A stretch of DNA of 64,000 nt, taken from the NCBI GenBank assembly GCA_016490735.1, contig JAEMWC010001371.1, forward strand, positions 45,001-109,000, read 5' to 3'. The notes under the pieces are model-generated. The model saw only the letters and a list, made by a program, of their open reading frames with translations. It was not told where the DNA came from and did no database searches. Both the position numbers and the translations under genes were made by a program. Below, piece after piece: positions 21,724-29,817 of the stretch (positions within the stretch are counted from its first letter, which is position 1; each line of letters opens with the position of its first letter). The stretch is from Pachyseris speciosa (Eukaryota > Cnidaria > Anthozoa > Scleractinia > Pachyseridae).

Positions 21724-21899
21724 AAGTACCCACATATCCATAAAACAAGCAGTGAAAACGTGAAGCTTGTGGGATGTGGCTGGAGTGACAAGGATATACC
21801 TCACAAATTAATGTGATTTGGTAAGCTGAAGCCACTCTAAAGGCACTAAGGCCACATGGTAGCGGGCATTACCCCTTAAATCTACCAAAAGCAAAGATT

Positions 21900-21980
21900 G
21901 AGCCCAAGGATTAGCAGCCATGGACAGCTGATGAGGCCTTGTTAGGCCTCATCAGCATGGCATAGCTAATGCTCAGGCTC
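21900..21980 (-). ncRNA. Hammerhead site, unit 7, core converted (inactive)
   Basis: Same TCAT conversion and same helix I variant as unit 6, its neighbour. Confidence 0.82.
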
Positions 21981-22156
21981 AAGTACCCACATATCCATAA
22001 AACAAGCAGTGAAAACGTGAAGCTTGTGGGATGTGGCTGGAGTGACAAGGATATACCTCACAAATTAATGTGATTTGGTAAGCTGAAGCCACTCTAAAGG
22101 CACTAAGGCCACATGGTAGCGGGCATTACCCCTTAAATCTACCAAAAACAAAGATT

Positions 22157-22237
22157 GAGCCCAAGCATTAGCAGCCATGGACAGCTGTTTCGGCCTTGTT
22201 AGGCCTCATCAGCATGGCATAGCTAATGCTCAGGCTC
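22157..22237 (-). ncRNA. Hammerhead ribozyme, unit 8, intact
   Basis: Core and helix I as in unit 1. A private A (CCAAAAACAAAG) lies outside the ribozyme. Confidence 0.9.
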
Positions 22238-22413
22238 AAGTACCCACATATCCATAAAACAAGCAGTGAAAACGTGAAGCTTGTTGGATGTGGCTGGAGT
22301 GACAAGGATATACCTCACAAATTAATGTGATTTGGTAAGCTGAAGCCACTCTAAAGGCACTAAGGCCACATGGTAGCGGGCATTAACCCTTAAATCTACC
22401 AAAAGCAAAGATT

Positions 22414-22494
22414 GAGCCCAAGCATTAGCAGCCATGGACAGCTGATGAGGCCTTGTTAGGCCTCATCAGCATGGCATAGCTAATGCTCAGGCTC
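22414..22494 (-). ncRNA. Hammerhead site, unit 9, core converted (inactive)
   Basis: GAAA is TCAT; helix I is unchanged. Confidence 0.82.
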
Positions 22495-22670
22495 AAGTAC
22501 CCACATATCCATAAAACAAGCAGTGAAAACGTGAAGCTTGTGGGATGTGGCTGGAGTGACAAGGATATACCTCACAAATTAATGTGATTTGGTAAGCTGA
22601 AGCCTCTCTAAAGGCACTAAGGCCACATGGTAGCGGGCATTACCCCTTAAATCTACCAAAAGCAAAGATT

Positions 22671-22751
22671 GAGCCCAAGCATTAGCAGCCATGGACAGCT
22701 GATGAGGCCTTGTTAGGCCTCATCAGCATGGCATAGCTAATGCTCAGGCTC
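22671..22751 (-). ncRNA. Hammerhead site, unit 10, core converted (inactive)
   Basis: GAAA is TCAT; helix I is unchanged. Confidence 0.82.
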
Positions 22752-22927
22752 AAGTACCCACATATCCATAAAACAAGCAGTGAAAACGTGAAGCTTGTGG
22801 GATGTGGCTGGAATGACAAGGATATACCTCACAAATTAATGTGATTTGGTAAGCTGAAGCCACTCTAAAGGCACTAAGGCCACATGGTAGCGGGCATTAC
22901 CCCTTAAATCTACCAAAAGCAAAGATT

Positions 22928-23008
22928 GAGCCCAAGGATTAGCAGCCATGGACAGCTGATGAGGCCTTGTTAGGCCTCATCAGCATGGCATAGCTAATGC
23001 TCAGGCTC
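22928..23008 (-). ncRNA. Hammerhead site, unit 11, core converted (inactive)
   Basis: GAAA is TCAT, with the helix I variant of units 6 and 7. Confidence 0.82.
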
Positions 23009-23184
23009 AAGTACCCACATATCCATAAAACAAGCAGTGAAAACGTGAAGCTTGTGGGATGTGGCTGGAGTGACAAGGATATACCTCACAAATTAATGTG
23101 ATTTGGTAAGCTGAAGCCACTCTAAAGGCACTAAGGCCACATGGTAGCGGGCATTACCCCTTAAATCTACCAAAAGCAAAGATT

Positions 23185-23240
23185 GAGCCCAAGCATTAGC
23201 AGCCACGGACAGCTGTTTCGGCCTTGTTAGGCCTCATCAG
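23185..23240 (-). ncRNA. Hammerhead site, unit 12, core kept but helix I lost
   Basis: CTGATGAG, helix II and GAAA are intact, but the 5' strand of helix I is missing because the array switches to an inverted copy directly after CTGATGAG. The 3' strand also has a change (CCGTGG). It cannot fold as a complete type I hammerhead. Confidence 0.8.
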
Positions 23241-23328
23241 AGTGGCTTCAGCTTACCAAATCACATTAATTTGTGAGGTTTATCCTTGTCACTCCAGCCA
23301 CATCCCACAAGCTTCACGTTTTCACTGC
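23239..23328 (+). repeat. Inverted partial unit closing the array
   Basis: AGTGGCTTCAGCTTACCAAA through CACGTTTTCACTGC is the reverse complement of about 88 bp of the array unit (equivalent to about 20466-20552). Inverted terminal fragments are a known habit of Penelope-like insertions. Confidence 0.85.
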
Positions 23329-23343
23329 TAGAAAATTAATTAG
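23329..23343. repeat. Right target-site duplication of the hammerhead array
   Basis: TAGAAAATTAATTAG, identical to 20236-20250. Confidence 0.88.
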
Positions 23344-23586
23344 CAGAGTGAAACTGTTTACAAATACGTCAATCCAGGGTCATTTGAAACACAAGAAAGG
23401 AACGTTTCTGGACAGTTTCAAGGGACGCTAGTACATTTGTAAAATATAATCGCTTATCATTCAAAAATTAAAGTCCAGAAATTGAGATATTGTGGCAAAA
23501 TAGTAAATAAACTACCTGTCAAAGTCTCAGGGGTGTGTGATATCCCGTACTTAAGTTATTCAACAAAATGTACATCTCAATGGAGC

Positions 23587-24116
23587 GGATACGGGGAACA
23601 CGGCAATCCATCTGGAGTTAAATTTTGGTCATGTTAAAAGCTTTCTTCTCGCTGTTGAACTTGCAAACATTCGTATAGACACTTAACATATTAGTTGTTC
23701 AGACTTCAAAGACACAAGGTGAATCGACGTTTTCCGATACGTGACAACAGGCATCATTCTTGCTGTTGATATGAGATTTACACTTCCGAATCACTCGGCC
23801 GTGAAAGGTCAAACTCCCTTTGTCTGTAGTCTCTAATTTTTGGCGCTCCCCTCGCGTCGCGTCTCCTCGCAACTTCGCGCGCGCACGTGCCCTCACAATC
23901 CGTCGCCAAAATTAGAGACTACTCGCTGTCTACTGAAGCAGACACGGGGAAACACGGTAGTCCATCTGCCGTTAAGTTTACTCATGTTAAAAACTTTCTT
24001 CTCGCCGTTGAACTTCCAAACATTCGCATAGACACTTCTCTTAACATATTGTTTGTTCATACTTCAAAAGCCACAAGATGAATCGACATTTTCCCATACG
24101 TGACAACACGCATCAC
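23587..24116. repeat. About 170-bp direct duplication flanking a CpG-rich hairpin segment
   Basis: The segment from ACGGGGAACACGG to ATACGTGACAACAGGCATCA (about 23590-23756) recurs from ACGGGGAAACACGG to CATACGTGACAACACGCATCA (about 23944-24115) with scattered differences. Between them, AGTCTCTAATTTTTGGCG (23829) and CGCCAAAATTAGAGACT (23902) are inverted complements around a CpG-rich stretch with many CGCG motifs. Confidence 0.65.
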
Positions 24117-25296
24117 TGTTGTTAAAAATAGTTAGCGCTTGCGCAGAAACACCGGAAGTGCCATTTGTGGATGATACTCGACGACGAAAAAGAATTCGAG
24201 AACCGTCGGTAGTTCTAGACCCGGGCGCCGCGCGAGACGCGCGCAGCCCCGGTAAAAAGGCCACCAATTTTGGTATGTATGTATCCAGTGCTTAATCCGA
24301 CAAAACGGTGTCGAATTGCGCACATCTGCCATTGTCAAAAGCGCGTTTCCCTATTTAGCAGTCGGGAAAAAAGCGGGAACTAGGGAAAAACCACCATAGG
24401 TTGACACAAGTACAATGCATGCGAGGTTAAAACGAGTCTTAAAGCCGACGCAAGTTGTATCCGGTTCACTGATTTTGTTTAAGTTCTTTTACCCAGGGTC
24501 ATAGAAAAAATGAGGTTTCATTTGATCTTATAGTACTCCAGCCAGCCTAACAAAAGCTAAGGGCGTAATGAGTAACAAATTGATAAGGAGAGGGACCACT
24601 TTTAATAATTTTCTTTTAAAATTGCGCCGCATGCGTTTACTTGGCTCGCCCTGTTATCGAAGAGTTATCTCACTGAAATCTTCGAAAACAGAACTCAATA
24701 AGCTGTTGCAAGTTGTGGAATTAGTGTGAAACAGGTAAAATAGATTTAAATGAGTTGATCATTGATAAGCTTAAGCTTCTCTCCAGCTCTGGGTTGACAT
24801 TGACCCATTTTCCTCCAGTCCCATCCACCCCTCCCCTCCATTTTGACTGACATGTCCCGGCTGGAGAAATTTAGAGTTATGTCCCTGAGTGAAACCTTCA
24901 CTACACCAGAAAATATTTCGCGCAACCTGTCCCACGATTTTTTGGCGCCGTATGGAGAAACGTTTCTTTGGGTAAAAACCTAGCATTGAGGCTTGCAATT
25001 TATTGAGCGTCGCAGGAATCGCGAATGGTGGAGCCAACTTCAACTGCTGCCGACGATTGTTATACTCACAAAATTGATTTGTCGTGCATTTTATGTGGCA
25101 AAAAGTGCCTCAAATTGTCTACTAATATAGTCCTTAAGGCCTTGACCCCCAGCTTAATTAAGCCGAGCACGTACATTGTTTCAAGCAAGAGCCCTGAAAC
25201 CCTTTAAACTGAAACCCTTTAAACTTTTATTGATTAGTTTACCTTCAATAGTTGCATTTCATGATGAAATGGAGCAAACTGGATTACCGCTTCGTA
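24117..25296. other. No supported gene; CpG-rich patch at about 24120-24350
   Basis: The patch holds GCGCCGCGCGAGACGCGCGC and AATGGCAGATGTGCG-like sequence (minus strand) and could be a promoter, but no linked coding exon was found. The rest is AT-rich. Confidence 0.3.
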
Positions 25297-25685
25297 AAGC
25301 CCCGGCTACACGTTCAAACATTGTTATAAAACATTTGTTGGATGAACAATGTTAGAACGTGTAGCATGCATGTTTGATGACGTTTGTTCAACATTTTCTG
25401 TTGGAAGCATGTTTTGATTTTGATCAAACATTTTCTCCAACATACAACAAATGTTGAAGCGTGTAGCTTCCCTTTCAACAATGTTGTATAGCAAAGACCA
25501 ATCAGAGTTAAAGGCCCAGTCTCCAATCCGAAAGCCTAATGGCAGAGGTGGAAATTGTTGAAGTCAGACCGCCGAAGCGACGTGTTTCCAACAATGTTAT
25601 ATGCGTATCCAACATTGTTAGAAGCGTTCTTACAACAATGTTGGGACGTGTTCTTCTAACAATGTTAGAACGTGTAGCCGGGCTT
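25297..25685. mobile_element. MITE with inverted ends AAGCCCCGGCTACACGTTC / GAACGTGTAGCCGGGCTT
   Basis: A 389-bp element with 18-19 bp terminal inverted repeats and many internal ACAATGTT/AACATTGT repeats in both orientations. The open frame over it (25539-25769) runs out of the element into a G-run and is not supported as a gene. Confidence 0.75.
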
Positions 25686-26284
25686 AACGACCATTTGGCC
25701 GCCATGTTGGAATCCTCTTTGATCAGAACAGGGGGGGGGGGGCTATTTATAGCGCGCCCCCGCGTTTAACACTCACACAATAGAATTGTGTAACCAAAGA
25801 AATCTTGACAAGTAAGCTTGTCGCGTTTAGTGTTTGAAGACAGCTCTCGAGTTCTACGTTAAGTTCAATTAATTTCTCAAGGCTGTTTACGCGCCGTGGT
25901 AATAGGCGTTCTGCGATCAGCTTTGGCGTCTCATCGATTTACGTTAAATTTTTTTCTCGAATTTTAACTGAAAATTTACTTATGTAAAAGATGTAAATGA
26001 ATATCAAGTTGTCTTTGTGCTCCGAAATGATGCTGTGCGAGATTGTCTTTAGAATAGAAGAAAGAACAAGAGACGTTTTATCTCGCTAACATACTCGATT
26101 TCAAGCACAGAATGGGCATTCATTTATAAATTAATCCTTGTTTATTTTCAGTAGTATTCCCACATCAGACAGGCTGAAGCGACTGGCGACAGAATGCTTT
26201 ATGACAATCCAATTGCCGTTAATTATGTTGCTTCACAAGATAAAGCGGATACTGGGCCGAGGAAAAACGTGGGATGAGCGAAAG
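25686..26284. other. No supported feature
   Basis: Contains a G-run at 25730-25742; otherwise nothing recognised. Confidence 0.4.
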
Positions 26285-26620
26285 AAAGGTGTCTGCGGAG
26301 ATTGAATAGAGAAAAAGTAAGGCCGCGTGTTAAGTCCACGCGTGCAAGCAGACTGGGGAGGAGAAAAGTAAGGCCGCGCGCGCACGCACAGATCGGAAAA
26401 GGGAAAAGTTAGGCCACGCGTGTACACAGAAGTAAGGCCGAGCGCGCACTTTGAGTGAGAGGAAAAATAATCCCACGCGGTAATGCCACGCGCGCACGCA
26501 GAGATTGAGAAGGGGAAAAGTAATCCCAAGTAGTGAGCCCACGCGCCCACGCACGTACGTTAGGAAGAGGAAGAGTAAGGCCGCGCGTTAAGCCACGGGC
26601 GCACGCAGAGGAAAGGAAAA
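26285..26620. repeat. Degenerate GC-rich tandem repeat
   Basis: Loosely repeated 50-60 bp units of the form GAAAAGTAAGGCCGCGCG...CACGCGCGCACGCAGAG recur six or so times. Several long frames cross it on the minus strand because of composition; none is a credible gene. Confidence 0.65.
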
Positions 26621-26691
26621 ATACGAATATGTACACAACGATTTGGGAGAAGTGCAAGGGAAGGTGTACGCTGGGAGATTGGAAGCCTCCC

Positions 26692-26795
26692 ACGCAGTCG
26701 TTTTCAGGTGAAATACGACTCCCCTAAAAACGACTGCGTGAGAAGCTGGGAGATTGGGGAAACAAACAAACAAACAAACAAACAAATAAATAAAT
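26692..26795. repeat. Small inverted repeat and (CAAA)n microsatellite
   Basis: ACGCAGTCGTTTTCAGG and CCTAAAAACGACTGCGTG pair around a short spacer (26692-26743). A (CAAA)n/(TAAA)n tract follows at about 26758-26800. Confidence 0.6.
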
Positions 26796-26840
26796 AAACA
26801 GGGCATAAATAAAAAAAATAACAATGAGTATTAAATCAAG

Positions 26841-27019
26841 GACCGATACAACAATAGAATGGTTTTAAGTTTTGTGTACTATATTCCGGCTGGCCAAACT
26901 AGCCTTCTTCAGGTACATTGAGAATTTTATTGGAAGGGGTGTTAGAATAAAAAGCTGGCTGGTTTGGCCAGCCGAAATATAGTACACCAAACTTAAAACC
27001 ATTCTACGTTGTATCGGCC
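26841..27019. repeat. Inverted repeat with hammerhead-like hairpins
   Basis: Arms 26841-26905 and 26957-27019 are inverted copies over about 62 bp (GACCGATACAACAATAGAAT versus ATTCTACGTTGTATCGGCC). On the minus strand 26917-26875 reads TGTAC, CTGAAGA, a GGCTAG/CCAGCC hairpin, GGAA, TATA, GTACA, where TGTAC pairs with GTACA. The right arm keeps GGCTGG-TTTGG-CCAGCC-GAAA on the plus strand but lacks CTGAAGA. This order resembles a minimal hammerhead with one extra base; probably a Penelope-type terminal repeat relic. Confidence 0.5.
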
Positions 27020-27365
27020 CTTACTCTTAAACTCTTTGTTGATTTTATTACGCCGATCAGATCACCAGTTTGATCCAACGTATACTAGCAGGATTATTGC
27101 CACGGTTGCTTGCTTGAACATTTAAATAACAATGCTTGTATGAGGTATAGATCCGTTGTGTCAATGTTTGTTAGCGTGAACTGCGATTCCACCCTAAGTA
27201 AGTCGTTTGTTGAGAAACATATTGCTGCGCAGTTGTGAAGTCCTGTCGCGCGTTCTCGATTATTTCGAGAAGGGACAACGGCAGTTCACGTCCCTTTACG
27301 TTTTGGCAGATAAGCCAGAGATTAGCTACACGGTTTCCGATAGACTAAGCGTTTGTAGACAATAA
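27020..27365. other. No supported feature
   Basis: Flank downstream of the minus-strand gene ending at 27558. Confidence 0.4.
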
Positions 27366-27375
27366 TTTATTTATT
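27366..27375 (-). promoter_or_regulatory. Possible poly(A) signals of the minus-strand gene
   Basis: Two overlapping AATAAA hexamers on the minus strand, about 185 nt past the stop codon at 27558-27560. The position is reasonable for a 3' UTR but no cleavage site can be seen. Confidence 0.35.
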
Positions 27376-27557
27376 AAAAATAAGACAATTCATTCGTACA
27401 AACATCGACATTTTTATACCGCGGTATCAATAATAATTTATCTTGTTTGGAAGACCTCATTTTACCACGGAAATAAAAAATGATGTGAAGTACTTCAGCA
27501 GAACCAGCCTTCCCTGTCGAGTCGCGGATCATTCGATATCAAACGCGAGATATACAA

Positions 27558-27737
27558 TTAAAAGTATCTGGCCATCTGGCGAGAAAGTTTCTGAAGCGAG
27601 AACTTGACATCACAATAGTGTGTTTCCTCAAATGAAGAATGATCCTCGCAGTTGTGAACGCGTGTGTTTCCTGCTAGCAACGATTCGATTTCTTTAATTT
27701 CGTCCAGCTTTTCCTGTTCTTTTCCTATCTTATCAAT
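27558..27737 (-). CDS. Terminal exon of a coiled-coil protein with an eIF2A/PYM1-like tail
   Basis: Acceptor ttttttctgcag, phase 0, then 59 codons and TAA. It reads IDKIGKEQEKLDEIKEIESL, then LAGNTRVHNCEDHSSFEE and a Cys-containing end, ...SRQMARYF. With the upstream exon (LEKTE) it gives the pattern LEKxxxxKIxKExxLxxExxxxE, close to the C-terminal helices of eIF2A, and more loosely to PYM1 and Caprin. The 35 extra residues after that motif are unlike those families. Family assignment is inference. Confidence 0.65.
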   Translation of the reverse strand: MDKIGKEQEKLDEIKEIESLLAGNTRVHNCEDHSSFEETHYCDVKFSLQKLSRQMARYF

Positions 27738-28001
27738 CTGCAGAAAAAATATAAAAACAACAAAATCGGCTGTCGTTCCTAAACTAATACACGAAATATC
27801 TTACACGGGTTTCAGTTAAATGTGCGTATACCAAAAATACTATTTCGACTATTTTTCTCTTCGAGAAAAACTCGTGTAACTCACTTAAGCCAATCACAAC
27901 TAACTTTTCATTTCATTAGTCAATCAGAACTCCGAATGAAAAACCAATCACCGCCGAAGTCACGTGTCTTATCCTGCGCCCGTTTTAGGCTCCTAGTTCT
28001 G

Positions 28002-28263
28002 GTAGAGTTGGCGTAGTGGTCAGGCAACTCGCCTTCCACCAATGTGGCCTGGGTTCGATTCCCGGACTCGGCGTCATAAGTGGACTGAGTTTGTTGTTGG
28101 TTCTCTCCGAGAGGTTTTTCTCCGGGTACTCCGGTTTTCCCATCTCCTCAAAAATCAACATTTCAAAAAAATACCAATTTGATCTGGATGCAGGACCTCC
28201 CTGGAAAACACTTCGGTTAGTGGAGCTTCCTGGGTAAATATCGTGATTATTATTATAATATTT
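28002..28263 (+). mobile_element. tRNA-derived SINE, family 2
   Basis: The head has an A box (GTTGGCGTAGTGGTCAGG) and a B box (GGGTTCGATTCCCGG), and ACTCGGC pairs with GTAGAGT as an acceptor-like stem. The body contains TTTCTCCGGGTACTCCGG and CTGGAAAACACTTCGG, and the end is (ATT)n. It lies in the intron between the two exons of the minus-strand gene, antisense to it. Confidence 0.8.
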
Positions 28264-28317
28264 TTTTAGCCATTTACTTTTCATTATAATGCTTTTACAA
28301 CAAACGATTCCACAAAC

Positions 28318-28549
28318 CTCTGTTTTCTCTAATTCGTCACCGCGATCCCTTTTCTCTTTCAAGTTTTTAATTTGTTGAAGTTTCTTCTTCAAAGTTCGTA
28401 ATCTCTTTTCTGCAGAGGTAAGACCACTGGCTTGTGAGTTCGAAGGCACTGTTTTCGTTGCAGTTGCTGTTGTGTTCGGTATTCAGTCTGCTTGTTTTTC
28501 CTCGGTTAATGGCGAAACATCAGCACCTAACTCCTCTAAGTCTGCCTTG
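28318..28549 (-). CDS. Internal exon of the same minus-strand gene, with an in-frame TGA
   Basis: Acceptor taatctttcag and donor GAG|gtttgt; phase 0 out fits the terminal exon at 27737. Downstream it reads SAEKRLRTLKKKLQQIKNLK, then EKRDRGDELEKTE, a basic and acidic helix matching the KKIxNLKKKLxxIxxLK pattern of eIF2A tails. Upstream it reads KADLEELGADVSPLTEEK in the same register, but a TGA at 28483-28485 separates the two. Either the stop is a mutation or error, or splicing starts the exon after it (for example at ACAACAG). The intron to the terminal exon holds a SINE. Upstream exons were not identified with confidence. Confidence 0.55.
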
Positions 28550-28678
28550 CTGAAAGATTAGAAAAGATAACGAAATGAGCGAGACAAATATATAGAAAAT
28601 TTATGTTTTCTCTTAACCCTTCTCTTTTGCCTTCAAAGTTCAACAATTATTTTTCTTTAAACAAACAAGTCCATAGCC

Positions 28679-29127
28679 GACCGGCTAGCTCAGTGGTAGA
28701 GCACCGGACTACCGTGCGGGAGGTCGTGGGTTCGAACCCCGGCCGGACCAACACTCAGGGTCTTTAAATAATTGAGGAGAAAGTGCTGCCTTTGTAATGA
28801 CATCTACAAACGGTTAGACTTTCTAGTCTTCTCGGATAAGGACGATAAACCGTAGGCCCCGTCTCACAACTCTTCATAATTCTCTGATTCTGTGGGACGT
28901 AAAAGAACCACTAGGGACGCAACAAAACTCTGGCAGTGACCACCCCTAGTGTCTGTCTTAATTTGATATTTACATTACGGGGGCACTCATAACTCATCTT
29001 CATTAATTGTAAACTGCGTTATAAGCAGTCTGGCAAAGTCCCCCGGCCAGTGTTGTAATGCGCATTTGAATATTGCATAGAAAATGCGCAATATAAATGT
29101 GATATATTATTATTATTATTATTATTA
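28679..29127 (+). mobile_element. tRNA-derived SINE, family 1, copy B
   Basis: The head 28679-28750 has a perfect A box (TAGCTCAGTGGTAGAGC) and B box (GGGTTCGAACCCC). The body is shared with copies A and C (AACACTCAGGGTCTTTAAAT, AAACCGTAGGCCCCGTCTCA). The end is GCGCAATATAAATGTGATAT(ATT)n. Of the three copies its Pol III promoter boxes look best preserved. Confidence 0.87.
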
Positions 29128-29191
29128 TGTACCATACTTTATATCAGTTTTGTCAACTCAGTCTATGTATTTAGTTAATTTACACTTACCC

Positions 29192-29249
29192 TCATTGTAT
29201 TTTACTTTCGATCCTGGCCTTACTGTTACTGTTAACTTTATTTTTACTC
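29192..29249 (-). CDS. Possible small exon
   Basis: Between ctccctcag and gtaagtg the minus strand reads VKIKLTVTVRPGSKVKYNEG in one open frame. Splice signals are good, but its phase does not fit the next exon at 28549, so its link to that gene is unproven. Confidence 0.3.
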
Positions 29250-29734
29250 TGAGGGAGCCCAATGTCTATAAGCCTCTAAATTCGCTTCTAAATTCTTAAG
29301 GTCGTCTTTGTTACTGGGTATCGCGTATATATTTAGTAAACTAGCTTAAACTGGCTTAAACTAGCTTTTGGTAAAAAAAGATCGCAAAAGGAAAGTTAGC
29401 AATCCGATCATGCGCAAATACGTTAAAGGAAAACATTGGGACATTTGCACACTAAGTGGACACATGTGTTGATTAACCTACAGGGCCGTCAATTGACACT
29501 CCATCAAATGGCTCACAGACCTGACCTTAAAACCCAACGCTTTATCAGAACAAGTAGATTTAATAGTGGAACACGTACACCGATTTTCTTAGCATAGCTT
29601 ATGTGGTGAGCAGAATGCGTCGGTGAAGATGGATAGAATTGACGCTGACTTGTCATCGAGGGATCGCTGCATGTGTCTTTTGAGTCTTGGATGATCTGTG
29701 CCTCGTATGTTTTACATATCCTCGCAGCTATTTC

Positions 29735-29817
29735 GAAATTAGACTTAATTAGAAATTTATACTTGTAATAGGTAATGCCACGAATAGTACCGAAATAAAT
29801 TGTTGTTGTTGTTGTTG
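29735..29817 (+). mobile_element. LINE 3'-end fragment
   Basis: TTAGAAATTTATACTTGTAA, TAGGTAATGCCA, GAAATAAATTG(TTG)n: the same terminus as at 33040-33128, with a (TTG)n end as in LINE B. No coding part. Confidence 0.65.

Larger units (their letters stand above)
20251..23328 (-). mobile_element. Retrozyme-like element: tandem array of 257-bp units with 12 hammerhead sites
   Basis: Eleven and a half direct units follow from 20251 to about 23240. The outer helix I block recurs at 20358, 20615, 20872, 21129, 21386, 21643, 21900, 22157, 22414, 22671, 22928 and 23185, every step exactly 257 bp. Divergence is a few substitutions per unit. From about 23241 to 23328 the sequence flips to an inverted partial copy. 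The whole is flanked by a perfect 15-bp target duplication and has no poly(A) or protein gene. On the minus strand each unit carries a hammerhead site, so a transcript would cut itself into 257-nt monomers. Animal retrozymes are described as tandem ribozyme-bearing repeats of this size class that give circular RNAs and depend on another element for reverse transcription. A plain satellite is the alternative, but the target duplication argues for insertion as one unit. Confidence 0.88.

Noticed and set aside
20251..23328. CRISPR array or simple satellite
   Set aside because: Units are contiguous 257-bp repeats without spacers, in a eukaryotic setting; the target duplication and ribozyme folds favour a retroelement over a plain satellite.
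26233..26727. Long minus-strand frames with ARGLT/RARPY repeats
   Set aside because: Come from the GC-rich degenerate tandem repeat.
27985..28449. 154-codon minus-strand frame as one gene
   Set aside because: Only its first part (SAEKRLRTLKKK...LEKTE) is exon; the rest reads through the donor and a SINE. It also has no ATG.
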